DNA of 64,000 bases from Anaerolineaceae bacterium (GTDB lineage: Bacteria > Chloroflexota > Anaerolineae > Anaerolineales > Villigracilaceae), in the NCBI GenBank assembly GCA_003598975.1, contig QZIJ01000074.1:1-64000 (forward strand), written 5' to 3'. A program made the translations under genes and the position numbers. The notes under the pieces are model-generated. The model made no database searches. It worked only from the letters and a program-made list of their open reading frames with translations, and was not told the DNA's origin. This document shows, one piece after another, positions 50,208-58,231 of this stretch (position 1 is its first letter; every line of letters starts with the position of its first letter).

Positions 50208-50950
50208 TTGTCCTCCTTCGGGTGGGGCGGACTGGCAATCCGCCTTTCGCCTAGGGGGATGCCATCCCGCTCCACGCGAGACTCTAAAATTGTCCCCACC
50301 ACAATCCCCGTCAACGCGGCGAGGATGAGGCCGAGTTTATAGGGCAGGGAAAATGTCAGCAAGGCAACCAGTCCCGCGGAGAGGGCCGCCACTACGGCAG
50401 GGCGGTTTCTCAACGCAGGGACAACCATCGCGATGAAGGTCAGTGGCAGGGCAAAGTCGAGGGACAGAGTCGCTGGGAGGGACGCGCCCGCCCAAAGTCC
50501 AAGCGCGGTGCTGATTTGCCAGGATGTCCAGAGAGCGAGTCCCGCGCCGAGGAAATAGTAATGTGCGCCAGCCGTCCCGCCTACGCGTTCGTAATTCAAG
50601 ACGGCGACCGCATAGGCTTCGTCGGTCATTAAATAGGAGAGCAGAATTTTCCAGCGCATGGACAGGTCATGCATATGCGGCGCGAGGGAGGCGGAATAAA
50701 GCACGTGGCGCAGGTTGATGACCGCGATGGTGAGGACGATGACGAGCGCGGGCGTGGATTCGTGGACAAGTTGTGCGAAGGCGAATTGCGATGACCCCGC
50801 GAACAAAATGGAAGACATGGCCTGCGCCGCGGCCAACGGAATGCCCGCGTCGATAGACAGCGTTCCATAGATCATGCCAAAGGGGAAAACACCAATAAGA
50901 AGCGGGAGTTCAGCGCGAACTCCCGCCCAGAAATGAGAGGAAGGTTTCAT
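50204..50950 (-). CDS. azlC: AzlC-family branched-chain amino acid export permease
   Basis: 248 residues with about seven helices: LPLLIGVFPFGMIYGTLSID, AGSSQFAFAQL and NLRHVLYSASLAPHM, then LMTDEAYAVA, all AzlC signatures. It forms an export system with the AzlD protein encoded immediately downstream. Confidence 0.92.
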   Translation of the reverse strand: MKPSSHFWAGVRAELPLLIGVFPFGMIYGTLSIDAGIPLAAAQAMSSILFAGSSQFAFAQLVHESTPALVIVLTIAVINLRHVLYSASLAPHMHDLSMRWKILLSYLMTDEAYAVAVLNYERVGGTAGAHYYFLGAGLALWTSWQISTALGLWAGASLPATLSLDFALPLTFIAMVVPALRNRPAVVAALSAGLVALLTFSLPYKLGLILAALTGIVVGTILESRVERDGIPLGERRIASPPHPKEDK

Positions 50951-50951
50951 T

Positions 50952-51671
50952 TTAGTTTGGTAAAGGCAATTGAACGATCACGGCTTCCGAAGCCTGCAAA
51001 ATCATTTCGTGGATGCTTCGCTCCAGCAGGTTTTTGATGCGGACGCGTTCGGTGATAGGATTGCCGAGCGGATTATAACGGATCGGCTTGCCAGCGCGCA
51101 CGGTCAGCGATTCGGCATGAACAGCCAGCGGATAGAACGAAAGGATTTGCTTCGTACGCTCGTAAAAAAGTTCGCCAAGATGCGCGAATCCTTTTTTGAA
51201 GGGCGTCATTTTGTAACACGGGTCGGCGGACAAGTCGGGGTCTTCGGGGAAGACGAGGATGCATTCGCCCTGCGCGAGCAAATCCACGCTGAGGCGGAAG
51301 GTTTCGAGCAGGCCGTCGGGCATGTGGTAGACGGGAACGCATCCGACCGCGCGCAAGAGGGGAACATGGATTCGGGAGATTGCACGCGCCAGCCACTCAC
51401 TAAGTGGACGCGTCAGGTGGAGTTGACCCTCCAGGAAATCGCGGCGCAGGTAGTCGGCCGCGAGAAGCGGATCGAGCATATCGGCGTGAGTCCAGGCATG
51501 GAGTCGAAGCGGGACGGACGCGCCCACCGCGATCGGTCCGAGCGCGCCGAGGTGGTTGGAGACGAAGACTGCGGGGCCGCGTTCGGGCAGTTCATCCGCG
51601 CCCAGCAGGTCACCGCCCCAGATCAATTCCTGAAATCCCCATGAAACGAACCGATAAAGTGTCTCGTTCAT
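50952..51671 (-). CDS. PlsC-like acyltransferase lacking the HX4D aspartate
   Basis: 239 residues. The fold is recognisable from VFVSNHLGALGPIAVG, the FPEDPDLSADPCYKMTPFKK block and LAVHAESLTVRAGKP. In active acyltransferases the first motif is NHxxxxD; here the position of the catalytic Asp is Gly (NHLGALG), so activity may be lost or altered. It is divergent from the oxidoreductase operon across a 241-base gap. Confidence 0.7.
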   Translation of the reverse strand: MNETLYRFVSWGFQELIWGGDLLGADELPERGPAVFVSNHLGALGPIAVGASVPLRLHAWTHADMLDPLLAADYLRRDFLEGQLHLTRPLSEWLARAISRIHVPLLRAVGCVPVYHMPDGLLETFRLSVDLLAQGECILVFPEDPDLSADPCYKMTPFKKGFAHLGELFYERTKQILSFYPLAVHAESLTVRAGKPIRYNPLGNPITERVRIKNLLERSIHEMILQASEAVIVQLPLPN

Positions 51672-51912
51672 GGCAACGACTCCTTTGGCGAGGAAGCATT
51701 AATCTCCTTCAATTAAAGTGTATAACCCAAATGTCTGAATCGGGTTTGAAAATAGGCCGTATAATGCCATTGGAAACGGATGATGTTTGACATGCCCCTT
51801 TATGACGCATGGCACTACTCGCCTTTTGTTGAAACGGACATAATCAGGCTGGACGATACTTCACTAATCATGTCCGACTTCTCGAATAAATTAAACCTGA
51901 CAAGGAGAACCA
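51672..51912. other. Divergent intergenic region
   Basis: The 241 bases between the - strand acyltransferase and the + strand ferredoxin gene are AT-richer than either side. They contain TATAAT-like boxes (51759-51764) but no -35 at a good distance, and no clear palindrome. A divergent promoter pair is expected; I cannot place it. AAGGAG precedes the ferredoxin start. Confidence 0.4.
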
Positions 51913-52152
51913 ATGGCTGTTAAAGGCTGGATCGAGGTCAGCGATACCTACTGCAAAGGATGTGAACTTTGCATTAATGCCTGTCCACAGGGGGTGATGG
52001 AACTGGACATGTCTCGTCTTACCCCCAAGGGATACCACCCCGCGCACACGTTCAAGGAAGGTTGCACGGGGTGTGCAGTCTGTGCGCTGGTCTGCCCCGA
52101 CGCGGCGATCACGGTGTATCGTGAGGTAACAAAGGCAGCGGTGCCTGCATAA
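51913..52152 (+). CDS. 2-oxoacid:ferredoxin oxidoreductase delta (ferredoxin) subunit
   Basis: 79 residues with two 4Fe-4S motifs, CKGCELCINACP and CTGCAVCALVCP, the standard layout of the delta subunit of KorABCD/VorABCD enzymes. It passes electrons from the catalytic subunits to soluble ferredoxin. It is the first gene of the operon delta-alpha-beta-gamma. Confidence 0.9.
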   Translation: MAVKGWIEVSDTYCKGCELCINACPQGVMELDMSRLTPKGYHPAHTFKEGCTGCAVCALVCPDAAITVYREVTKAAVPA

Positions 52153-52154
52153 AT

Positions 52155-52204
52155 TGTAGGGGCGGGGTCACCCCGCCTTGGGCGAGACAACTTCGCCCCT
52201 ACCC
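52155..52204. repeat. Dispersed palindromic repeat (TGTAGGGGCG type), second copy
   Basis: Starts TGTAGGGGCGGGGTC and ends TTCGCCCCTACC, with an inner GGCGGGG/CCCCGCC palindrome (52161-52177). Ends match the element at 6750-6811. It lies between the delta and alpha genes; the transcript must read through it or restart. Confidence 0.6.
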
Positions 52205-52219
52205 CCAACGGAGAAACAA

Positions 52220-53338
52220 ATGCCCAAAGAATTATGGAAAGGCAACGAGGCCATTGCCGAGGCGGCAGTGCGCGCGGGTTTGCAGGCTTATTTTGGCTAC
52301 CCGATCACGCCCCAGACCGAAATCCTTGAATATCTCTCGCGGCGCATGCCCGAACTGGGACGCGCCTTCGTGCAGGCCGAGTCTGAACTCGGCGCGATCA
52401 ATATGGTCTATGGCGCGGCATGCACGGGCGCGCGGGTCATGTCCACTTCATCCAGCCCAGGTGTCAGCCTGATGATGGAGGGACTTTCGTACATTGCAGG
52501 AACCGAAGTCCCTGCAGTGCTGGTCAACGTGATGCGCGGAGGACCAGGTCTCGGCAACATCGCGCCCGCGCAATCGGACTACAACCAGGCCGTCCACGGC
52601 GGCGGACATGGCGATTATCCGCGCATCGTACTCGCGCCCTCGTCCGTGCAGGAGGCGATTGACCTGATGGGGTTGTCGTTCGATCTCGCCGAAAAATATC
52701 GAATGATCTGCATGGTCATCCTCGACGGCTCCATCGGCCAAATGATGGAACCTGCCGAGATGCCAGAGATGAAACCGATCACAGAGCGAAAATTCGATTG
52801 GAACACGGACGGCGCGATCAACCGCGAGCGGCGCATCCTCTCCTCGATTTACATTGACCCGCCCGCCGAAGAAGTTGCCAACTTCCGCCTCGCCAAACGC
52901 TGGCAGGAAGTGCAGGCCAATGAAGTGCGCTACAAGGAATATTTCCTCGACGACGCCGAATTCGTTATCGTCGGCTTCGGGACGGCTGGACGCGTGGCTT
53001 TGTCCGCTGTGCGCGCGGCGCGCGCCGAAGGCATCAAGGTCGGGCTGTTGCGCCCGATCACCGTCAGCCCGTATCCGTATGAGGTGATAGACCAATTGGC
53101 GGGTCGCGTGAGCGCTTTCCTCGTTACCGAGATGAATATGGGGCAGATGTTCGATGACGTCCGCCTCGCGGTGCGCGGACGAGTCCCCGTTGAATTTTAC
53201 GGACGGACGGGCGGCGTGGTCCCCTTCCCCGATGAGATCCTGGCGGAGATTCACCGCATCGCCGCGGGACAATGGTCGGTTGACCGCGACCCGCGCGATT
53301 CCTGGCAGACGCGCATGGCGTCCGTCATTGAGAGGTAA
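52220..53338 (+). CDS. 2-oxoacid:ferredoxin oxidoreductase alpha subunit
   Basis: 372 residues from ATG 52220 (GGAG upstream). [42 protein letters not shown] and [20 protein letters not shown] are the pyrimidine-side signatures of VorB/KorA. The C-terminal part ([20 protein letters not shown]) is also typical. The enzyme oxidises a 2-oxoacid, probably 2-oxoglutarate or branched-chain, to an acyl-CoA with ferredoxin; the exact substrate cannot be told from sequence. Confidence 0.93.
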   Translation: MPKELWKGNEAIAEAAVRAGLQAYFGYPITPQTEILEYLSRRMPELGRAFVQAESELGAINMVYGAACTGARVMSTSSSPGVSLMMEGLSYIAGTEVPAVLVNVMRGGPGLGNIAPAQSDYNQAVHGGGHGDYPRIVLAPSSVQEAIDLMGLSFDLAEKYRMICMVILDGSIGQMMEPAEMPEMKPITERKFDWNTDGAINRERRILSSIYIDPPAEEVANFRLAKRWQEVQANEVRYKEYFLDDAEFVIVGFGTAGRVALSAVRAARAEGIKVGLLRPITVSPYPYEVIDQLAGRVSAFLVTEMNMGQMFDDVRLAVRGRVPVEFYGRTGGVVPFPDEILAEIHRIAAGQWSVDRDPRDSWQTRMASVIER

Positions 53339-53340
53339 AC

Positions 53341-54111
53341 ATGGTTGCCCCAAATAATTTGGTTTACGACCGACCCGAAGGTTTTACCGATACGCCAACG
53401 CATTATTGCCCAGGTTGCACGCACGGCGTGGCGCATCGTTTGATCGCCGAAGTTTTGGAAGAAATGAATATAATTCCCAGAACCATCGGCGTCGCGCCAG
53501 TGGGATGCTCAGTGTTCGCTTACAACTATTTCGATACCGATTTTGTGGAAGCCCCGCACGGACGCGCGCCCGCCATGGCGACGGGCATCAAGCGCGTCCT
53601 GCCTGACCGAATCGTTTTCACCTATCAGGGCGACGGTGATCTGGCTTCGATCGGCATGGGCGAGATCGTCCATGCGGCGGCGCGCGGCGAGAACATCACA
53701 GTTGTCTTCATCAATAACGCCAACTACGGCATGACGGGCGGACAGATGGCTCCCACCACCCTGCCTGGCATGAAGACGACTTCATCCCCAAACGGCCGCG
53801 ATGTGGAGACGCAGGGCTATCCCATCAAGATGGCCGAGATGCTGTCCACACTGGATGGAGTCGGCTACTGCGTGCGGCGCTCCCTGCATGACCCAAAAAA
53901 TATCCGCCTCGCCAAGAAAGCCATCCGCACTGCTTTTGAAACACAAGCGCGCGGTTTGGGCTTTTCGATGGTGGAACTGCTTTCCACCTGCCCCACCAAC
54001 TGGGGCATGACGCCCGTCAACGCGTTGAAGTTCGTGGAAGAGCACATGGTTCCCGCCTTCCCGCTTGGCGATTACAAGGTCGCGGCGAGTGTGGCGCAGA
54101 TCAAAGTTTAG
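53341..54111 (+). CDS. 2-oxoacid:ferredoxin oxidoreductase beta subunit (TPP-binding)
   Basis: 256 residues. [20 protein letters not shown], the TPP motif [20 protein letters not shown] with [16 protein letters not shown]. It binds thiamine pyrophosphate and magnesium. It starts 3 bases after the alpha stop. Confidence 0.95.
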   Translation: MVAPNNLVYDRPEGFTDTPTHYCPGCTHGVAHRLIAEVLEEMNIIPRTIGVAPVGCSVFAYNYFDTDFVEAPHGRAPAMATGIKRVLPDRIVFTYQGDGDLASIGMGEIVHAAARGENITVVFINNANYGMTGGQMAPTTLPGMKTTSSPNGRDVETQGYPIKMAEMLSTLDGVGYCVRRSLHDPKNIRLAKKAIRTAFETQARGLGFSMVELLSTCPTNWGMTPVNALKFVEEHMVPAFPLGDYKVAASVAQIKV

Positions 54112-54241
54112 TGCGTGTTGAGTAGAAAAGTTTTACCGCCAAGCACGCTACACCTGCCCTGACGGGCGGTGCTAGGGAGAACGCGAAGAAATTCAAAAGT
54201 TTTTCTTAGCGACCTTTGCGTACTTCGCAGTTCAAAAAGGA
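54112..54241. repeat. Repeat-containing gap between beta and gamma subunit genes
   Basis: The 130-base gap contains ACACCTGCCCTGACGGGCGG at 54150-54169, part of the 54149-54182 unit shared with 36043-36076, and a wider ACCGCCAAGCACGC ... GCGACCTTTGCGTACTTCGC palindrome-like repeat. No gene is visible. Its position inside an operon suggests insertion of a repeat, not an operon end. Confidence 0.5.
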
Positions 54242-54247
54242 ATGATT

Positions 54248-54808
54248 ATGCAAAAAGAAATTCTCATCGCTGGTTTTGGCGGACAGGGTGTTTTGTTCGC
54301 GGGACAGGTCCTCGCCTACGCGGCCATGGACTCAGGCAAGATCGTGACGTGGATTCCGTCCTACGGTCCCGAAATGCGCGGCGGGACAGCGAACTGTACC
54401 GTCGTCGTTGCGGACGAGGAGATCGGCTCGCCGCTGGTCAAGAATCCGCCCGCGGTCATCGCGCTGAACCTGCCGTCGTTTGACAAGTACGAAGACCTCG
54501 TCCAGCCTGGCGGCGTTTTGATCGTTAATCAAAGCATGGTGGACCGCACCGCCAAGCGGACAGACATCACCACGATCTTCGTCCCTGGCAACGAGGTTGC
54601 CGAAGAGACAGGCGACCGCCGCCTGCTCAACATGGTGATGGTCGGCGCGCTGCTGGCCGCGTACCCAATCCTTTCGCTCGATGAAGCCAAGGCCGCACTC
54701 AAGGCGCACCTGCCCGCAAAACACCAGAAGTTGATCCCCAACAATTATGCCGCGATGGACAAGGGGTACGCGCACGCCAAGGCGCAAATGGAGAAAGTGG
54801 CGGCGTAG
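54248..54808 (+). CDS. 2-oxoacid:ferredoxin oxidoreductase gamma subunit
   Basis: 186 residues from ATG 54248 (spacing from AAAAAGGA fits this ATG better than the one at 54242). [20 protein letters not shown] and [20 protein letters not shown] are the gamma signatures. It completes the four-subunit enzyme. Confidence 0.95.
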   Translation: MQKEILIAGFGGQGVLFAGQVLAYAAMDSGKIVTWIPSYGPEMRGGTANCTVVVADEEIGSPLVKNPPAVIALNLPSFDKYEDLVQPGGVLIVNQSMVDRTAKRTDITTIFVPGNEVAEETGDRRLLNMVMVGALLAAYPILSLDEAKAALKAHLPAKHQKLIPNNYAAMDKGYAHAKAQMEKVAA

Positions 54809-54811
54809 GTT

Positions 54812-54834
54812 GGTAATTGGTAAATGGTAATTGG
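54812..54834. repeat. GGTAATTGGTAAATGG repeat, copy 1
   Basis: GGTAATTGG-TAAATGG-TAATTGG, just after the gamma stop. The same text occurs inside a gene at 57397-57427 and in reverse orientation at 62029-62053. Confidence 0.6.
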
Positions 54835-54839
54835 AGAAG

Positions 54840-54866
54840 CCCGTCTCGCGAGAGGCGGGTTTTTTC
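54840..54866 (+). terminator. Intrinsic terminator of the oxidoreductase operon
   Basis: CCCGTCTC pairs with GAGGCGGG (one wobble, one bulge) and TTTTTT follows. It ends the operon 31 bases after the gamma stop. Confidence 0.85.
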
Positions 54867-54908
54867 TTGCTATAATCCTGCCACGCCTGTCTACATTAGA
54901 CCTATCTC

Positions 54909-55202
54909 ATGCTCCCCTCCATCGAAATCACCCCCGGCCAGCAGACTGAACTCGAGCCGCTTTACCGCGTCCTCATCCACAACGATGACGTCACGCCGAT
55001 GGACTTCGTGACTCACATCCTCGTCAGCATTTTCTTCCTCGGCTACCCCGAAGCAGTGAACATCATGCTCAACGCGCATCGCAATGGCATGTCGGTTGTA
55101 CAGATTTTGCCAAAAGCCGAAGCAGAGAAACGCATCAACAAAGCCCATTTCGCGGCGGGGCTGGAAGGTTATCCGCTCCAATTTTCGATGGAGCCTGAAT
55201 AA
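54909..55202 (+). CDS. clpS: ClpS-like adaptor protein
   Basis: 97 residues with LYRVLIHNDDVTPMDFVTHI, the ClpS N-degron-binding region, and AVNIMLNAHRNGMSVVQILP then AGLEGYPLQFSMEPE. ClpS delivers N-end-rule substrates to ClpAP/ClpCP. The usual KEVAE-like tract is altered (PKAEAEKRINKAH). No Clp gene is in the window. Confidence 0.88.
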   Translation: MLPSIEITPGQQTELEPLYRVLIHNDDVTPMDFVTHILVSIFFLGYPEAVNIMLNAHRNGMSVVQILPKAEAEKRINKAHFAAGLEGYPLQFSMEPE

Positions 55203-55207
55203 ATTCG

Positions 55208-55289
55208 GTACGCGGATTTCACGGATTACACGGACGGACACGGATTTTTTCTTTTCCGTGAATTCCATCAAATCTGCGTAATCCGTGTG
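55208..55289. repeat. CGGATT/AATCCG palindromic repeat
   Basis: Repeated CACGGATT units (ACGCGGATTTCACGGATTAC) followed, after a TTTTTTC stretch, by TCTGCGTAATCCGTGTG. The two halves are largely complementary, forming a long imperfect hairpin between ClpS and the next gene. It is a dispersed-repeat type common in such genomes. Confidence 0.6.
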
Positions 55290-55299
55290 CAAAAGAGTC

Positions 55300-56169
55300 A
55301 TGACAAGCCAACTCGACCTCCTCACGCAAATCAACCTCGACGACCTCGTGACTGCCTTCGGCTGGACGAATCGTCCGCTTCTCGCGCGGACCCTGCGCCG
55401 ACTCTTCCTCCGCCCCGCGCGGGACTTTGCGCGGGACATGCTCGACTTCGACAACTCAGTCGGGACGCGCGGCCTGCCCGAAGCCTCGCGCGGTATGCTG
55501 GAAAAATATGTCTCCTCCCTGCACGTCTTCGGGAGAGAGAACCTTCCCGCGTCCGCCTTCCTCGCCCTCTCCAACCACCCAGGCATGACCGACACCCTCT
55601 CCCTCTTCGCCGCGTTGAATCGTCCCAACTTGAAGATCATCGCGTTGGATCGTCCCTTTCTCAACGCGCTCCCCAACACCGAAAAACGTCTCTTCTACGT
55701 AAAAGATGACTCCGCCTCGCGCATGACCCTTGTGCGACAAGTCTCCGCGCACCTGCGCTCGGGCGGCGCGGCACTGACTTTCCCCGCGGGTCACATCGAA
55801 CCCGATCCAGATATATACCCTGGCGCGGTCGCATCGCTGGACGATTGGACCAACTCCGTCGGCGTCTTCCTCCGCATGGCACCAGAGACTCCCATCGTCC
55901 CTGTTTTGGTGCGTGGAGTTGTGAGAAAAAATTCTGCGCGGCATCTGTTGCTCGCGACAAAAAAGACGAAGGAAGAAAGAGAAAAACTCACCGCCGCGTT
56001 GCAATTGCTGGCACACGTGGTTTTCAAGCAAAAAAATGTTCACGTCCGCGTGCAGATTGGGAAGCCGATCTATGCGCGAGATTTGGATTCAACAGAGACA
56101 CAAGTCATCCATCAGGCTATGCTGGCAGAGATGAAACGGTTGATCAAAGATGAGCCTGAGGGAGATTAG
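55300..56169 (+). CDS. 1-acyl-glycerol-3-phosphate acyltransferase-like protein
   Basis: 289 residues. Unlike the homologue at 50952, the catalytic motif NHPGMTD is intact (HX4D), and TFPAGHIEPDPDIYPGA supplies the second block. No membrane helix is evident. It would transfer acyl chains to a glycerol-phosphate or other lipid acceptor. It opens a string of genes with lipid or surface themes. Confidence 0.8.
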   Translation: MTSQLDLLTQINLDDLVTAFGWTNRPLLARTLRRLFLRPARDFARDMLDFDNSVGTRGLPEASRGMLEKYVSSLHVFGRENLPASAFLALSNHPGMTDTLSLFAALNRPNLKIIALDRPFLNALPNTEKRLFYVKDDSASRMTLVRQVSAHLRSGGAALTFPAGHIEPDPDIYPGAVASLDDWTNSVGVFLRMAPETPIVPVLVRGVVRKNSARHLLLATKKTKEEREKLTAALQLLAHVVFKQKNVHVRVQIGKPIYARDLDSTETQVIHQAMLAEMKRLIKDEPEGD

Positions 56170-56199
56170 CCCGCAGACCTTTTTCGCATTTCCTTATCC

Positions 56200-57156
56200 A
56201 TGCAAAAAACCTTCCTCCACATCCTCTGGCTTCTCCTCCTCGCGGCTTTGCTTTATTGGGCATTGAAAAACGCGCCATTGATCGAAATCTGGTCAACCCT
56301 GCGCCAATTGCGACTTTGGCAAATCGCCGCGCTGATGGGAATCAACGCGGGCATCTACGCGCTGGTCACGTTGCGCTGGTGGATCATTACGCGTGCGGAA
56401 GCAAGACAAGTTCCCTATTTTCCATTGCTGGCGGTGCGCGTCGCCGTTTTCGGTGTCAGTTACTTCACGCTGGGGCCGCAGGTAGGCGGAGAACCATTAC
56501 AGGTGCTGGCGCTCCGTCATCGTTACGGGTTGACGTACACGCGCGCAACCGCAACCGTCGTCATGGATAAGTTACTGGAGTTCCTCGCTAATTTTGTTTT
56601 GCTCGCCATCGGGCTGGTGTCCGTCTTACAGGCGGGAATATTTTCCAGAAATGAAAATCTCTCCGTTGCGGGTTTAATTGGAATCATCATCGTGGTGACA
56701 TGGCCTCCCGCTCACATCCTTCTGCTCAAGCGCGGTAAATATCCCATCGCATCCATCCTTCAAATCTTCCCAAGAACAAAACTCTCGCGCTTTGTCATCG
56801 CATCCGAGCGACTGGCGGGCAAATTTTGTCAGCGGCATTTCAAAGAATTGCTTGCGGCCGCTTCTGTTTCCCTGCTCGCCGCGCTTGGAATGGTTGGCGA
56901 ATATTTCATGGTCACATCGTTTCTGCAAATCGAACTCGACGCGGCACAGACCATCGCGGCATGGACAGCAGGCTGGCTGGCATTCCTCGTCCCCTGGCCT
57001 GGCGGACTGGGCGCGCTGGAGGCCAGCCAGGTGTTTGTACTCGGTGCATTTGGCGTGGCGGCCTCAAGCGCGATCGGCGTCACGCTCATTATCCGCGCCC
57101 GCGACCTGCTCATCGGCGGGATCGGGCTTTTACTCGCAGGTCGCGGTGTAAAATAG
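56200..57156 (+). CDS. Lysylphosphatidylglycerol synthase TM/flippase-like protein
   Basis: 318 residues, eight helices, with GVSYFTLGPQVGGEPLQVLA and a FLVPWPGGLGALEASQVFVL segment typical of the UPF0104/AglD family. Members move or modify lipids and polyprenyl sugars. It lacks the MprF aminoacyl domain. It starts 30 bases after the acyltransferase stop. Confidence 0.88.
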   Translation: MQKTFLHILWLLLLAALLYWALKNAPLIEIWSTLRQLRLWQIAALMGINAGIYALVTLRWWIITRAEARQVPYFPLLAVRVAVFGVSYFTLGPQVGGEPLQVLALRHRYGLTYTRATATVVMDKLLEFLANFVLLAIGLVSVLQAGIFSRNENLSVAGLIGIIIVVTWPPAHILLLKRGKYPIASILQIFPRTKLSRFVIASERLAGKFCQRHFKELLAAASVSLLAALGMVGEYFMVTSFLQIELDAAQTIAAWTAGWLAFLVPWPGGLGALEASQVFVLGAFGVAASSAIGVTLIIRARDLLIGGIGLLLAGRGVK

Positions 57157-57160
57157 ACTC

Positions 57161-58180
57161 ATGCGACGTACGCTGGTTTTCACCGCTCCACGACAAATCG
57201 AAATCCGCGAAGAGCCCCTGCCCAACCCACGCGATGACGAAGTCCTCGTCGAGACTCTCTGCTCCGCCGTCAGCGCGGGGACGGAGGCGCTCGTCTATCG
57301 CGGCGAATTTCCGCAATTGAAGGACGCGCACGATGCGTTGAGCAGTGATTTAAAATACCCGCTGGCATATGGATATGCGGCGGTGGGACGAGTGAAGGTA
57401 ATTGGTAAATTGGTACATGGTAATTGGCAGGATCGGCTTGTTTTCGCGTTTCAGCCGCACACATCACATTTCATCATCAGGCCTGAATTACTAATTCCCA
57501 TTCCCCAATCACTCTCCCCCGAATCCGCCTGCTTCCTCCCCAACATGGAAACAGCCGTCAACCTCATCCAGGATGGCGCGCCGATCTTGGGCGAACGCGT
57601 TTTAGTTTTCGGACAGGGAGTCGTTGGTCTGCTCACTGCTTCGCTCCTCGCAGAATTTCCGTTGGAGTGTTTGGTGACGGCGGATTACTTCCCATCACGG
57701 AGGAGCGCCCTGAAAAATTCGGGTTACAGGTTACGAGTTACAAGTTACGCCTCGCTTGATTCCAATGCTCCAGATTTCCACACTCTCTTATCTGGCTACG
57801 CGCACGACGGATTCGACCTGACCTACGAACTGAGCGGCAATCCCTCCGCGCTGAACGACGCCGTCGCCGCAACGCGCTTTTCGGGACGTGTCGTCATCGG
57901 TTCGTGGTACGGACAGAAGCGCGTCCCCATTGACCTCGGCGGAACGTTCCATCGTTCGCGCATCAAGTTAATTTCGTCGCAGGTCAGCACGATCGCCCCA
58001 GAGTTGTCCGCGCGCTGGGACAAGTCACGCCGCTTCGGGGTCGCGTGGGACGCGTTGAGTCGCATCCAGCCAGAGAAGTGGATCACGCATCGCTTCCCGC
58101 TCGGTCAGGCCGCGGCCGCCTATCGCCTGCTGGACGAACGTCCGCAGGAGACCATTCAAGTAGTGATTACCTATCCATAA
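57161..58180 (+). CDS. MDR-family zinc-type dehydrogenase with in-frame repeat insertions
   Basis: 339 residues. N-terminal GroES-like domain (PLPNPRDDEVLVETLCSAVS) and a Rossmann fold (ILGERVLVFGQGVVGLLTAS). The family resembles BchC and related uncharacterised dehydrogenases found with pterin synthase and glycosyltransferases. Two short dispersed repeats lie in frame: residues VIGKLVHGNW (57397-57427) and YRLRVTSY (57722-57748). They add loops outside the core. Starts 5 bases after the flippase-like stop. Confidence 0.8.
   Translation: MRRTLVFTAPRQIEIREEPLPNPRDDEVLVETLCSAVSAGTEALVYRGEFPQLKDAHDALSSDLKYPLAYGYAAVGRVKVIGKLVHGNWQDRLVFAFQPHTSHFIIRPELLIPIPQSLSPESACFLPNMETAVNLIQDGAPILGERVLVFGQGVVGLLTASLLAEFPLECLVTADYFPSRRSALKNSGYRLRVTSYASLDSNAPDFHTLLSGYAHDGFDLTYELSGNPSALNDAVAATRFSGRVVIGSWYGQKRVPIDLGGTFHRSRIKLISSQVSTIAPELSARWDKSRRFGVAWDALSRIQPEKWITHRFPLGQAAAAYRLLDERPQETIQVVITYP
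57397..57427. repeat. GGTAATTGGTAAAT repeat inside a coding region, copy 2
   Basis: GGTAATTGGTAAATTGGTAC continuing ATGGTAATTGG; matches 54812-54834 with a small insertion and keeps the reading frame of the dehydrogenase. Confidence 0.65.
57722..57748. repeat. GGTTACAGGTTACGAGTTAC repeat inside the same gene
   Basis: Three to four 8-9 base units of the form G-x-GTTAC follow each other and are translated as GYRLRVTSY. It is a different repeat type from the one at 57397 but of similar style. Confidence 0.55.
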
Positions 58181-58231
58181 AATTTCGGGATGCCATGCAA
58201 TATTTAATTATGCTTTGTGTGAAGGAGAAGG

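Noticed and set aside
52448-53353. 301-codon open frame on the - strand
   Set aside because: It overlaps the alpha subunit gene, whose protein is unambiguous. High GC at third positions makes such shadow frames common.
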